Below, piece by piece: positions 9,365 to 18,777 of a stretch of 36,686 nucleotides of DNA. The position numbers were made by a program, and so were the translations under genes. Origin of the DNA: Promethearchaeota archaeon (GTDB lineage: Archaea > Asgardarchaeota > Lokiarchaeia > Sigyniarchaeales > SOKP01); assembly GCA_013375485.1 (NCBI GenBank), contig JABXKB010000007.1:1-36686 (forward strand). The letters run 5' to 3'. The notes under the pieces were generated by a model that worked only from the letters and a program-made list of their open reading frames with translations, was not told the origin of the DNA and searched no databases. Each line of letters starts with the position of its first letter. Position 1 is the first letter of the stretch.

Positions 9365-9646
9365 TTAGCCCCCTGCTAATGCATAAGACAAATAAAGTTC
9401 ATCTCCATCTTTAAGGCTTGTTTTGTAATTTTTAAGATATTTAATGTTTCTACCGTTCAATAATATTAGAATATGGGTATTAAATTTTTGTTTGCTATTA
9501 TTCAATAATTCCACATCAAGTTTATCTCCATTTTCCTTTAGAAATTGAGATATTATATCTCCAACAGTTTTTCCTTCATAATCTATTGATTTTTTATTAA
9601 TTCTAAGTTGAAAAATATTTAATAAGTTCAATTTCACTTTAGCCAT
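9365..9646 (-). CDS. MoaD/ThiS/SAMP-like ubiquitin-fold protein ending in Gly-Gly
   Basis: TVGDIISQFLKE...HILILLNGRNIKYLKNYKTSLKDGDELYLSYALAGG. Confidence 0.85.
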   Translation of the reverse strand: MAKVKLNLLNIFQLRINKKSIDYEGKTVGDIISQFLKENGDKLDVELLNNSKQKFNTHILILLNGRNIKYLKNYKTSLKDGDELYLSYALAGG

Positions 9647-9805
9647 AGAAAAACCCTTAAAATACTAGAAATCTCGAAATAATTATTTATTTAAAGTTTA
9701 TTCTTTATTTTTATATAAAAAATATGAAATATAAGTTTATTTTTTATTGAAAATAGATGAAATACTAAACTTAGAGTATTTTTCGGATGTATTCTTGCTT
9801 TCCAA

Positions 9806-11407
9806 TTATATAAAAATAGTTATATTATAATTGCCTACGATTTTTACTTGACCAGTTTTTAAGTTGTATTCCTTTAATACAACATTACCTTTTTTATAAA
9901 TTTCAATTTCGATAATAGATTCATCAAAACGTTCAGGGTTAAGGTTTCCTCCATTAGAAAACACTGTATGATCAATTTTAACATTAAAGGAAATACTTGG
10001 GGAACTATTTAAACATAAATCAATTTGGGACCGAGCAAATTGAGAAAGTATATCTCCTGAATCTATTAACTCCGTTCTCCATATGCTTAAAGGCGTAGGA
10101 ATTAAACTATGAAAACAACAAACTCCAAAAATTTTTTGATGGCTAAGAGATAAAACTTTTTCTATAAACTTGCTTAATCTTTTTCGCCCTATAAAACCCT
10201 CTGTAGAATCTTGGGTTGTAGAGTTTAATCCTTGAAAAAATATTTTTTCATTCTCATATAAAGGATCAAAATCACCAAAATAGTGTTTCCAATATTCCCA
10301 AGCTGGGGGTTTCGAATCAGTATATCCTGGTACAATCAAATAAGGATAATCTAATTTACTGATTTTATCTTTTGCTATTCTAAATTCTTCTTTATAACTA
10401 TTTTGAGTTACATTTCCAGTATGTACAACCAAATCTACATCTTTAAATGTATTTATTTTTTCGATAGCCCTATCTAAAATTGTTATCTGATTTTCCGATT
10501 GTTTATTAATTAATGAGTGTGATAATTGCATAAACTTACACAATGGTTTTTGCCCTCGTTCTAATTCTAATGGAAGATAATAATTAATTTCACGATGTAT
10601 TTCACGTTTTGAATTTGAATCTAATATGGGAATTATCTTGAAAGTGAGATTATTTTCTTCCATGTCTATAATTGAATAAGTGAACAATTCTCGATATCTA
10701 GTTTTATTACAACAAAACGTCCCTGCATTAAAAATGTATAAATCTTTTTCACTACTGCTTACAGTATATAAGTTTGAAGTATGTCTATGACCATTCAAAA
10801 CTAAATCGGTTTTTGTCTCTAAAAGCATTCTTAACATATCTCCTGAATCATCAATAGCAGATCTTTCTTTCCCGGTATTTGGAATGGGGATTAGTTGATG
10901 ATGAAAACAAACTACTTTGAATTTATTTTCTCTTTCTGGTTTTAGTAATCTCTTTCTAACAGCATCGATTATATTATGATGAATTATTCCCCCCGGTAAA
11001 TCTGGTTTAGTACTATCTATTCCAATTACATATATATCATCATCTTCATATTCATAATGCCTTCTACCTATCATTTCTTCAAATAATAAGTATCCAACAT
11101 TCATCGCATCATGATTCCCTATTAAAATCATTAAAGGACATTCAGAAATTGGCTTGAACTTCTTGAATTGCTCCATAGCATATTCATATTCTAAAAGAGT
11201 ACCAGTATGAGTGATGTCTCCAAGGTGTAGATAAAGATCAACGTCTTTTATCTTATTTATTTTTTCTATACCTAAATTGAAGGCGTGTAGATTAAAAGGT
11301 CCTCTGGTTCGACTGATATGAGTATCCGATACAATTACAAATCTCTTTTTTGAAGGATTTTTTTCTTCCGTTTTTGTTCTAACACTTTTTTCAGATATCA
11401 TATTCAT
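9806..11407 (-). CDS. Tandem calcineurin-like metallophosphoesterase protein; second domain degenerate
   Basis: First domain: SDTH, LGDITH, GNHD, FHHQ, NGHRHT. Second domain repeats the architecture (LSHSL, HTGNVTQ, PGYTD, FHSLIPTP) without the metal ligands. Confidence 0.8.
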   Translation of the reverse strand: MNMISEKSVRTKTEEKNPSKKRFVIVSDTHISRTRGPFNLHAFNLGIEKINKIKDVDLYLHLGDITHTGTLLEYEYAMEQFKKFKPISECPLMILIGNHDAMNVGYLLFEEMIGRRHYEYEDDDIYVIGIDSTKPDLPGGIIHHNIIDAVRKRLLKPERENKFKVVCFHHQLIPIPNTGKERSAIDDSGDMLRMLLETKTDLVLNGHRHTSNLYTVSSSEKDLYIFNAGTFCCNKTRYRELFTYSIIDMEENNLTFKIIPILDSNSKREIHREINYYLPLELERGQKPLCKFMQLSHSLINKQSENQITILDRAIEKINTFKDVDLVVHTGNVTQNSYKEEFRIAKDKISKLDYPYLIVPGYTDSKPPAWEYWKHYFGDFDPLYENEKIFFQGLNSTTQDSTEGFIGRKRLSKFIEKVLSLSHQKIFGVCCFHSLIPTPLSIWRTELIDSGDILSQFARSQIDLCLNSSPSISFNVKIDHTVFSNGGNLNPERFDESIIEIEIYKKGNVVLKEYNLKTGQVKIVGNYNITIFI

Positions 11408-11413
11408 TTTGTT

Positions 11414-12145
11414 TTATTTTAATTTTGCAGGATGACCCATATATACTGAGTTTTCTTCTAAAACCTCATTAAAATTCGTATATGAGTGGGCAGATAACTT
11501 TGTATTGTGTTTAATGTGAGTTCCTGGCAATAATACGCATTTTGCTCCGATTAGAACGTTATCTTCTACAACTATTCTATTTAAAATAAATTTATCCTGC
11601 TCAATTCCAAAACTCAATAGAGTACTATTCATTCCAATGATTACATTTTTACCGATTGATACAAATTCAGAAGAGATCCAGCTATTATCATGTATTCCAT
11701 TTTTACCAATTTTCACTCCAAAAAATCGAAGTGTAAAACGATTTTTAAACCAGGGAAAAGGATTTGATGCAATAATAAAAAGTGGCCATTTTTTAACAAC
11801 ATTTCTCAAATTCCAGTAAAAATAATCCTTATCTTTTATATTTCTATTGAAATTTCCCTCTTTTGGGGGATAAATTAGCTTTACTACAGTTAAAAATAAA
11901 AATGAAATTAATATAGCACTAAATTGTAGCAAATAGATGATTAATATGATGTTGAGAGGTAATAGTAAAAAGAACAATAAGTAAATTCCTTTTCTCCAGA
12001 AAATACCTAAATACCCATATTCAAATATAACACATGGAATAACACTTAAAATGATGATGATAAAATATAGGATTAGATATTTATTTCTAAATCTCTCATC
12101 TATGGGGGTTGGAGAATCTCCTTTTAAACTTGCTGGCTGAAACAT
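11414..12145 (-). CDS. Membrane-anchored left-handed beta-helix (hexapeptide) acyltransferase-like protein
   Basis: N-terminal TM segments; GVKIGKNGIHDNSWISSEFVSIGKNVIIGMNSTLLS...VVEDNVLIGAKCVLLPGTHIKHNTKLSAHSYT...YMGHPAKL. Confidence 0.75.
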   Translation of the reverse strand: MFQPASLKGDSPTPIDERFRNKYLILYFIIIILSVIPCVIFEYGYLGIFWRKGIYLLFFLLLPLNIILIIYLLQFSAILISFLFLTVVKLIYPPKEGNFNRNIKDKDYFYWNLRNVVKKWPLFIIASNPFPWFKNRFTLRFFGVKIGKNGIHDNSWISSEFVSIGKNVIIGMNSTLLSFGIEQDKFILNRIVVEDNVLIGAKCVLLPGTHIKHNTKLSAHSYTNFNEVLEENSVYMGHPAKLK

Positions 12146-12148
12146 TTT

Positions 12149-13015
12149 TTATTTACGGTCTCCGCTCTTATTTTTACCTCTATTATCGATCTCTTCCAGA
12201 GAATCACCTTTAATTCTCTCTACCTTATTTTGGGATTGTTCCACTGATTGAATTTGAAGTGTTTTATTTACTGGGGTTCCCACATGAATTAAATCTCCTT
12301 CTAGTACTTGGTCTACCCATGTATAACTATTTACCCCTAAAATAGCTCCATCTTGAAGTATAGTCCCAGGACTAATTATGGTTTGAGGCCCAACAATACA
12401 AGTTTTCCCTATCTTTACCTTCTTGATTAAAATTTTATCCTGATATATTAAATGTGAAAATATACAAATATTAAGTGAAGTCATAGTATAATCTTCAATC
12501 TCTACAAACTCAGGATCTATATACCCCTCATAAGCAACTACATTTCTACCTATACGTACCCCTAAAAAACGATAAACAAAAATATCGGACCAAGGTAGCG
12601 GTAATGATCTTGCTAACCAAATTGGAAAATAAGCTGTCCAAAATCTTCGATGGGTATACTTCCATTCTTTACTATTTCTTTCAAAAACACCCTCTATTGG
12701 AGGATACAGTTTGGTTAATATTTTAAATATAGCTGTTGAAAACAAAATAATTGAAAATGCAAATAACAAGAGATTTCCATAAATATTCAAAGGAAGTAGA
12801 AACCATTCCCACCATTGTCCAATTAAAATAAATGATAGAAATCTCTTTCCTGTGAGAAGAAAATATAGGTCATTATAAAACCATAGATTAACTGAAATTA
12901 CTACCATGCATCCAACAAACAATTGTAAAAGGACAATTAGTGTAAATGGGGTTTTATACACTCCGGAAGTCGAAATATATTCGATTCTGAATTGTGAATC
13001 ATTTGTATTTTCCAT
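12149..13015 (-). CDS. Paralogous membrane-anchored left-handed beta-helix acyltransferase-like protein
   Basis: Same layout as 11414-12145: LYPPIEGVFERN..., FLGVRIGRNVVAYEGYIDPEFVEI..., VKIGKTCIVGPQTIISPGTILQDGAILGVNSYT...HVGTPVN. ATG at 13015 preferred over TTG at 13027. Confidence 0.75.
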   Translation of the reverse strand: MENTNDSQFRIEYISTSGVYKTPFTLIVLLQLFVGCMVVISVNLWFYNDLYFLLTGKRFLSFILIGQWWEWFLLPLNIYGNLLLFAFSIILFSTAIFKILTKLYPPIEGVFERNSKEWKYTHRRFWTAYFPIWLARSLPLPWSDIFVYRFLGVRIGRNVVAYEGYIDPEFVEIEDYTMTSLNICIFSHLIYQDKILIKKVKIGKTCIVGPQTIISPGTILQDGAILGVNSYTWVDQVLEGDLIHVGTPVNKTLQIQSVEQSQNKVERIKGDSLEEIDNRGKNKSGDRK

Positions 13016-13219
13016 TGTGTTAATCAAACTTCAATTATGATTTCTTTATAATATATTATAATTTTGAAAATAATTAAATCATCATATTTAATTCTAGTAA
13101 TTGAATCTCAAAAGTAAAAATAATTTAAAACTTATTACACTATGATTTATATATTATTAACAAATTTAATTCATAAAATCAATTCAAAATACAAAAAAAT
13201 TTGAATAAGGTGAAATATA

Positions 13220-14101
13220 ATTAGTATCGACTGGTCAAAAGCAGAAGAAAAGCCCGATAAGAAAATGTCGGTTGAAGGCAGATTCTTACTGGACCTCAGA
13301 GCTAAAGTCAATGACTTAGAAAAACAATTAACTGAAACTAAAAATGAATTAACTCAAACAAAAGATAAACTTGCCGATACAATGAATGAACTCGATGAAA
13401 CTCAATCCAAACTAGAAAAAACTGAAAATGACCTTGAAAAGACTAAAATAGATGATCAAGAAGTAATTAAAAATCTGAATACTGAAAATAATGACCTTAA
13501 GCAAGAATTAGCAGAGTTTAAAACTAAAGCTGACGATCTGGATAACAACTTGGCTCTTAAAGAAGCAAAAGTTTCTGAATCTGAAGAAAAAATAACAAGT
13601 TTAACATCAGAGTTAGAGGTTTCTAAAGAAAAAGGTTCAGACTTAGAAAACCAACTGAATGAGGCAAATAATACTTTATCAACAAAAGTAGGAGAAATAA
13701 ATAATCTCACTTCTCAAGTTGAAGAATTAAATTCGAAACTAGCAACAGCTCAAGGCGAAATTACTCAATTAAATTCTCAATTGAGTGAACTAAATAACAC
13801 ACTATTGCAAAGAGATAACCAAATTCAAGAATTAAGTGATAAAGTCGTTGAGAAAGAACAGGTTTTAGAATCCACTTCAGCACATCTTCATGAAGTTGAA
13901 ACTGAGTTAGATGAATTGAAACCACCAGACATAGGTGCGGGAGGATTCGCCAGTGATGAGCGGATTACTTGCCCGATGTGTGGTGCTGTAGGAACTAATA
14001 TCAAGGTCATAGAAGATAAGACTAAAGTTCTCTCCTACGTAGGACATATCCCTATGTATGCAAAGAAGCATGTCTGTAAGAAGTGCGGCTATGAATTTTA
14101 A
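13220..14101 (+). CDS. Long coiled-coil protein with C-terminal zinc ribbon; probable ATT start at 13220 (ORF track starts at ATG 13265)
   Basis: Continuous heptad-rich region (LEKQLTETKNELTQTKDKL...) then CPMCGAVG...HVCKKCGYEF. Confidence 0.7.
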   Translation: MSIDWSKAEEKPDKKMSVEGRFLLDLRAKVNDLEKQLTETKNELTQTKDKLADTMNELDETQSKLEKTENDLEKTKIDDQEVIKNLNTENNDLKQELAEFKTKADDLDNNLALKEAKVSESEEKITSLTSELEVSKEKGSDLENQLNEANNTLSTKVGEINNLTSQVEELNSKLATAQGEITQLNSQLSELNNTLLQRDNQIQELSDKVVEKEQVLESTSAHLHEVETELDELKPPDIGAGGFASDERITCPMCGAVGTNIKVIEDKTKVLSYVGHIPMYAKKHVCKKCGYEF

Positions 14102-14425
14102 TTTTTTTTTTAGATTTTTTTCTATTCAATTATTTAGACTCTTCTACAATGTAAATTTTGAATAATCTATCTATCTAGGATCTTTAGGGATTAGTTCTAT
14201 GTCTCTAGCTCTTAATTCTTTTATATTAATTATTAAATAATTATTTTATTTAGTTTTACCCAAATAATAGATTATATGATTCCTTTCCATCTTTGTTATC
14301 AACTAAACAATTTAATTCTAAAAGGATTTTTTTTGAATATGAAAAAGAATTATTAAATTAATATATAATAGAATTGAAACTAGTTTTCAAAATTTTAAAA
14401 TATTTTTACATGTTTTATTAAAATT

Positions 14426-15739
14426 ATGAATACGAATCCTAAGCAAAAATTTATTGGAACTTTATCTCAAAAGGAATTACTTAAAATATATTCAAAGTAC
14501 GTTAATAGTCCTAAAGTTCGAATGTTTAAAGGATTTGGGTTAGGAGTTATTCCTGGTGAGAGAGATGGAATTCATTTAAAAACATTAGAAGGTTCCAAAC
14601 TCGGAGATCCCCCAATGGAATTATATAATTGTCGTTCTTCTGGGGGTGTTTTCAATTTAGGCCATAGAAATCCAAGAATTATTCAACGTCTTAAGGAAGC
14701 TTTAGATGGAGGCTTAGATTTGGGTGATCACATGCTTCTATCAGAACAACGAGCTCTTTTAGGAAAGAAGTTAGCAGAATTAATGCCTGGAGATATTAGT
14801 AAAACTACTTTTGGAGTTAGTGGAGGTGAAGTAATCGATACTGCTATTAAGTTTTCAAGAGCGTATACAAAAAGACGTGGATGTATTTCTGCAATTGGGG
14901 GGTATCATGGCCATACAGGATTTGCTTTACTTACGGGAGATCCAGATTTCAGAGATCCGTTTTTATGGAATTCTCCTGATTTTAAACAGATCCCTTATGG
15001 AGATATCGATGCTATGCGAAAAGTTGTAACTGAAGATATAGCCTGTGTAATTATTGAAACCATTCCTGCTACAGCAGGAGTTTTAATTGCTCCAGAGGGA
15101 TACTATCCTGAAGTTCGTGAGATCTGCGATGATAAAGGAGTAATGATGATAAATGATGAAGTCCAGGCGGGTTTAGGCCGGACTGGAAATTTTTGGGCCA
15201 TTTATGGGGGATTGTATCCTAATGAGAAAGTAGTACCAGATTTTATTATATGCGGAAAGGGGATGAGTTCTGGAATATATCCATTATCAACTTGTAGCTA
15301 TAAACCTTTTATAGAAAAAGCAGTTTTCAAAGACGACCCATTTATCCATATTTCTACTACGGGCGGTTCTGATCTAGGGTGTGCCATTGCTCTTGAGATG
15401 TTAGAAATACAATCCGCTCCTACATTTTTAGATAATGTGAAAGAGTTGGGGAAGCTATTTGGTAAAGGTTTGGAAGAGATTGCAGAAGATTATTCCGAAA
15501 TGATCAAAGAAGCTAGAGGAAGAGGGTTGATGTGGGGTTTAGAATTTTATAAGGAGGAGGATAGTCTACTAGGTATGGTTTCAATTATAAAAGAGGGAAT
15601 TCTTCTTAACTATTGTGGAAATAAAAAAGATACCCTTATAATTATGCCTCCTTTAATTGTAAAAAAGGAAGAAATTGAAGAAATTCTTAAAAGAATTCGT
15701 CAGGGTATAATAAACTTAAAAAAAATAAAGAAAAATTAA
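14426..15739 (+). CDS. Class III PLP-dependent aminotransferase (aminobutyrate/ornithine/GSA family)
   Basis: GVSGGEVIDTAIKFSRAYTKR, GGYHGHTG, IIETIPATAGVLIAPEGYYPEVREICD, NDEVQAGLGRTGNFW, ICGKGMSSG. Confidence 0.85.
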   Translation: MNTNPKQKFIGTLSQKELLKIYSKYVNSPKVRMFKGFGLGVIPGERDGIHLKTLEGSKLGDPPMELYNCRSSGGVFNLGHRNPRIIQRLKEALDGGLDLGDHMLLSEQRALLGKKLAELMPGDISKTTFGVSGGEVIDTAIKFSRAYTKRRGCISAIGGYHGHTGFALLTGDPDFRDPFLWNSPDFKQIPYGDIDAMRKVVTEDIACVIIETIPATAGVLIAPEGYYPEVREICDDKGVMMINDEVQAGLGRTGNFWAIYGGLYPNEKVVPDFIICGKGMSSGIYPLSTCSYKPFIEKAVFKDDPFIHISTTGGSDLGCAIALEMLEIQSAPTFLDNVKELGKLFGKGLEEIAEDYSEMIKEARGRGLMWGLEFYKEEDSLLGMVSIIKEGILLNYCGNKKDTLIIMPPLIVKKEEIEEILKRIRQGIINLKKIKKN

Positions 15740-15744
15740 AGAAT

Positions 15745-17169
15745 TTAAATTTTTGATTTTTTTTCTTCATGTAGCTTTTGAAGAACCTCTTTAACTTGTT
15801 TCAACTTCTCACCATGCAAAGGATACTTATAAATTGCAGCGATTGCAATCCCTAAAGCTACAGCAGGATAAACAAACATCAATGTTCGAAGACCCAATTG
15901 TATTTCTGGAGTTATTACGCCAAAAACCTCCCAATCAGCAATAATAAAAACGGGACCTATGCTTATAAATACTATAATGATGCCTAATCGTAAAAAAAAT
16001 GAATTTACGCCATAATAACTTGCGTCTCTCCGAATGCCTGTATTAATCTCATCTTCATCAATGAAATCTGCCATAATTAAATCTATCATGTACCAAGATC
16101 CTGATAATCCAAGCCCAATAAAGAAAAATACAATCATTGCGATTATTTCCATATTTGGTCCAAGGAACATCAATGGTAAGAGTGTAAAGATCCAAATTGT
16201 CATTGAAATCAGCCAAGTTTTTCTATTACCGATTTTTTGTACGATTGGTTTCCATACGAAGGTGATGAAAATAGCGGATGATAGAAATGTACATCCCAAT
16301 AAAATTGAGATCATAAAAGCATCTTCCATTCCTAAAACTGCTTTTGCATAGAGAGGTACTAAGGTTGGTAATATTCCATACACAAACCAATTTGCAATCT
16401 CTGCTGGAATAAACCATCTAAAAGATTTACTTTTCATACACATTTTAATAGATGTTAGAAAACCAGGGGCATTCTTATAATCCTGTTTGAATTCTGCTTT
16501 TTCTCGAGGGGCAAATTTTATAAAAAAACCTCCTATTAAAATAATGATAATAGCCAAAACGATTCCAAAAATTTGATATTCTCCTAATGCAATATCTTTC
16601 TCCGCTGAAGAAGTAGGAGCGTAGTTATTAATAAATAAACTTGGTAAAATAAATGCTATAATTAATCCTAAAATGAGAAATACTTGTCTCACATTATTAG
16701 CTTTCGTCCTCTCTTCTTTAGAAATAAAAGTTTCAGGAAATAGTGCCGTTACATTTAGACTAAACATCGAATAGAATAATTCAAAAATTATTATTATGAA
16801 CATAAAATATATGAAATTCCCTAATTGATTTGCTACACCTATAGGAAAAGGTGGTGTGAATAAAAGAAACATTATTATTCCTAAAGGAACTATTGCAATC
16901 ATAATGTATGGCATTCGACGCCCAAATCTGGTGTGTGTTCTATCTGATAAATGACCTATCATAGGGTCATTGAAGGCGTTCCAAACCGCCCATATTATAA
17001 AACCAACTGTAATCAGTGTAATATTAATTTGAACAATCGCAAAATAGAACGTGAATATTAAAAAGGTAAAGGATTGATATGTAGCTTGATCAGCAATTTG
17101 TCCAGTACCATAACTAGCAGCTTTTTTAAATGAATAATCTTCTTTTTTAACCAATTTTTTCTCTGTCAT
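15745..17169 (-). CDS. GPH-family (MelB-like) sugar:cation symporter / MFS transporter
   Basis: Approx. 12 TM; YGTGQIADQ...NAFNDPMIGHLSDRTHTRFGRRMPYIMIAIVPLGIIMFLLFTPP, typical of GPH family. Confidence 0.8.
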   Translation of the reverse strand: MTEKKLVKKEDYSFKKAASYGTGQIADQATYQSFTFLIFTFYFAIVQINITLITVGFIIWAVWNAFNDPMIGHLSDRTHTRFGRRMPYIMIAIVPLGIIMFLLFTPPFPIGVANQLGNFIYFMFIIIIFELFYSMFSLNVTALFPETFISKEERTKANNVRQVFLILGLIIAFILPSLFINNYAPTSSAEKDIALGEYQIFGIVLAIIIILIGGFFIKFAPREKAEFKQDYKNAPGFLTSIKMCMKSKSFRWFIPAEIANWFVYGILPTLVPLYAKAVLGMEDAFMISILLGCTFLSSAIFITFVWKPIVQKIGNRKTWLISMTIWIFTLLPLMFLGPNMEIIAMIVFFFIGLGLSGSWYMIDLIMADFIDEDEINTGIRRDASYYGVNSFFLRLGIIIVFISIGPVFIIADWEVFGVITPEIQLGLRTLMFVYPAVALGIAIAAIYKYPLHGEKLKQVKEVLQKLHEEKKSKI

Positions 17170-17318
17170 TTAAAGTTTTTAAATATAATTAAATTGATAC
17201 TAGTTCTTTTTGCTTCCTTATAAAGGTTTAATTTGGACAAACCTAGAAGAAAAATAAATATTATTTTAATCTTTAAAGATTATACTTAAATACAAACTAG
17301 TATAATGTTCTGTTTAAT

Positions 17319-18767
17319 ATGGATTTAGAAAAGCTATTTAAGCCAAAGTCAATGTGTGTTGTAGGTATCAGTAAAAAAAATCCCTTAAGCCCCGGAAGAA
17401 TTGTTTTACTAAAGAATGAATTTGAAATGGAGGTAAAAGTTTATGGAATATATCCTAGCGCTGGAGAAATAGAGGGTATTCAATTATATGAACGATTAGA
17501 CAAACTACCAGACATTCCAGATCTTCTTGTGATTGCAGTAAGTCCTGATGATACTTTAGAATATATCCAAGATTGTGCAGATTTAAAAATTCCAGCAGCC
17601 GTGATAATTGGTGGTGGTTTTGCTGAAATTGGGGGAAAGGGTAAAAAGAGACAAGAGGAGTTAATAAAAATAGCATTTGATAATGACATAGCGGTATTAG
17701 GTCCTAACTGCCTTGGAGTTTATGCTCCGCCCCTCGTAGATACAATCTTTCTACCTACAGAACGTATCACAAAACCCCCAAAAGGTTCTGTAGCATTGAT
17801 AAGCCAGAGTGGGGGAGTGCTTGTTGATCAATTTTTTGTTAAGTTCAATGAAAGAAATATAGGTGTGTCAACTGCAGTATCTATTGGAAATCGTGCCGTT
17901 GTAGATGAAGTAATGTTATTAGAATATTTCAGTCAAGTTGATCCAGAAACATCAAATATAGCTTTTTATTTAGAAGGATTTAAAGAAGGTAAAGCAAGAA
18001 AATTCTTACAGCTAGCAAAACAATCAGAAGATACAGTAATTGTATTTTTTGGAGGAAAAACGAGAGAAGGAAAAGTTGCAACACAATCGCACACCGCAAG
18101 TTTAGCAGGGGATTTTAAAATTATTTATGATGCATTAAGACAACACTATATAATACAACCACATTCTGAAAGAGAGTTGTTGACAAGTTTAAAGGTATTT
18201 GATGTATTATCACAACGAAGAAACCCCTTTGGAGAAAATGTAATAACTAATGGCGATGTAGCAATTGTATCCGTTTCTGGAGGGCATGCAGTACTTGCCT
18301 CGGACATGCTAAAGAAATATGGATTGAATGCTGTTCGATTTTCACCACAAGAAAAAAGAGATCTAAAAGAGCTTATGAATCCAGTTGCTAGAGAAATAGC
18401 ATCGTTTAATAATCCCATTGATTTAACAGGTTCTGTATTAGACACGGATATTGAAAATATAATTCGCTACTTATCAGATTTGGAAAAGATAGAATGTATA
18501 ATATTACTTTTACTTCCTTATCCACCAAATATATCGTTTCAAATTGGAAGAAGGATTGCTAATATTATATCATATAAAAATAAACCAACTGTGTGTTTTG
18601 TTCCATATGTTCCAAAATATTCACTGATAATAGAATCATTAGAACTTGCGAATATTCCTGTGTTTCATTCAATTAAAGAGGCAGTCCAAGCTGTATCAGC
18701 ATTAAAAGAAAGAACAAGGGTAGATAACTTAAAATTAAAAAACTTCTTCTGGAAGGAAAAATCTTAA
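17319..18767 (+). CDS. ADP-forming acyl-CoA/acetate-CoA ligase alpha-type subunit
   Basis: CoA-binding LFKPKSMCVVGISKK; GPNCLGVYAP; ALISQSGGVLVDQF; SHTASLAGD phosphohistidine region; no ATP-grasp domain in this ORF. Confidence 0.8.
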   Translation: MDLEKLFKPKSMCVVGISKKNPLSPGRIVLLKNEFEMEVKVYGIYPSAGEIEGIQLYERLDKLPDIPDLLVIAVSPDDTLEYIQDCADLKIPAAVIIGGGFAEIGGKGKKRQEELIKIAFDNDIAVLGPNCLGVYAPPLVDTIFLPTERITKPPKGSVALISQSGGVLVDQFFVKFNERNIGVSTAVSIGNRAVVDEVMLLEYFSQVDPETSNIAFYLEGFKEGKARKFLQLAKQSEDTVIVFFGGKTREGKVATQSHTASLAGDFKIIYDALRQHYIIQPHSERELLTSLKVFDVLSQRRNPFGENVITNGDVAIVSVSGGHAVLASDMLKKYGLNAVRFSPQEKRDLKELMNPVAREIASFNNPIDLTGSVLDTDIENIIRYLSDLEKIECIILLLLPYPPNISFQIGRRIANIISYKNKPTVCFVPYVPKYSLIIESLELANIPVFHSIKEAVQAVSALKERTRVDNLKLKNFFWKEKS

Positions 18768-18777
18768 CTCTTTAAAA

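Noticed and set aside
16034-16417. ORFs 16034-16351 (+) and 16226-16417 (-)
   Set aside because: Overlap the GPH transporter in other frames; no recognisable domain.
17455-18445. Minus-strand ORFs 17455-17676, 17480-17689, 18146-18445
   Set aside because: Shadow ORFs of the acyl-CoA ligase gene.
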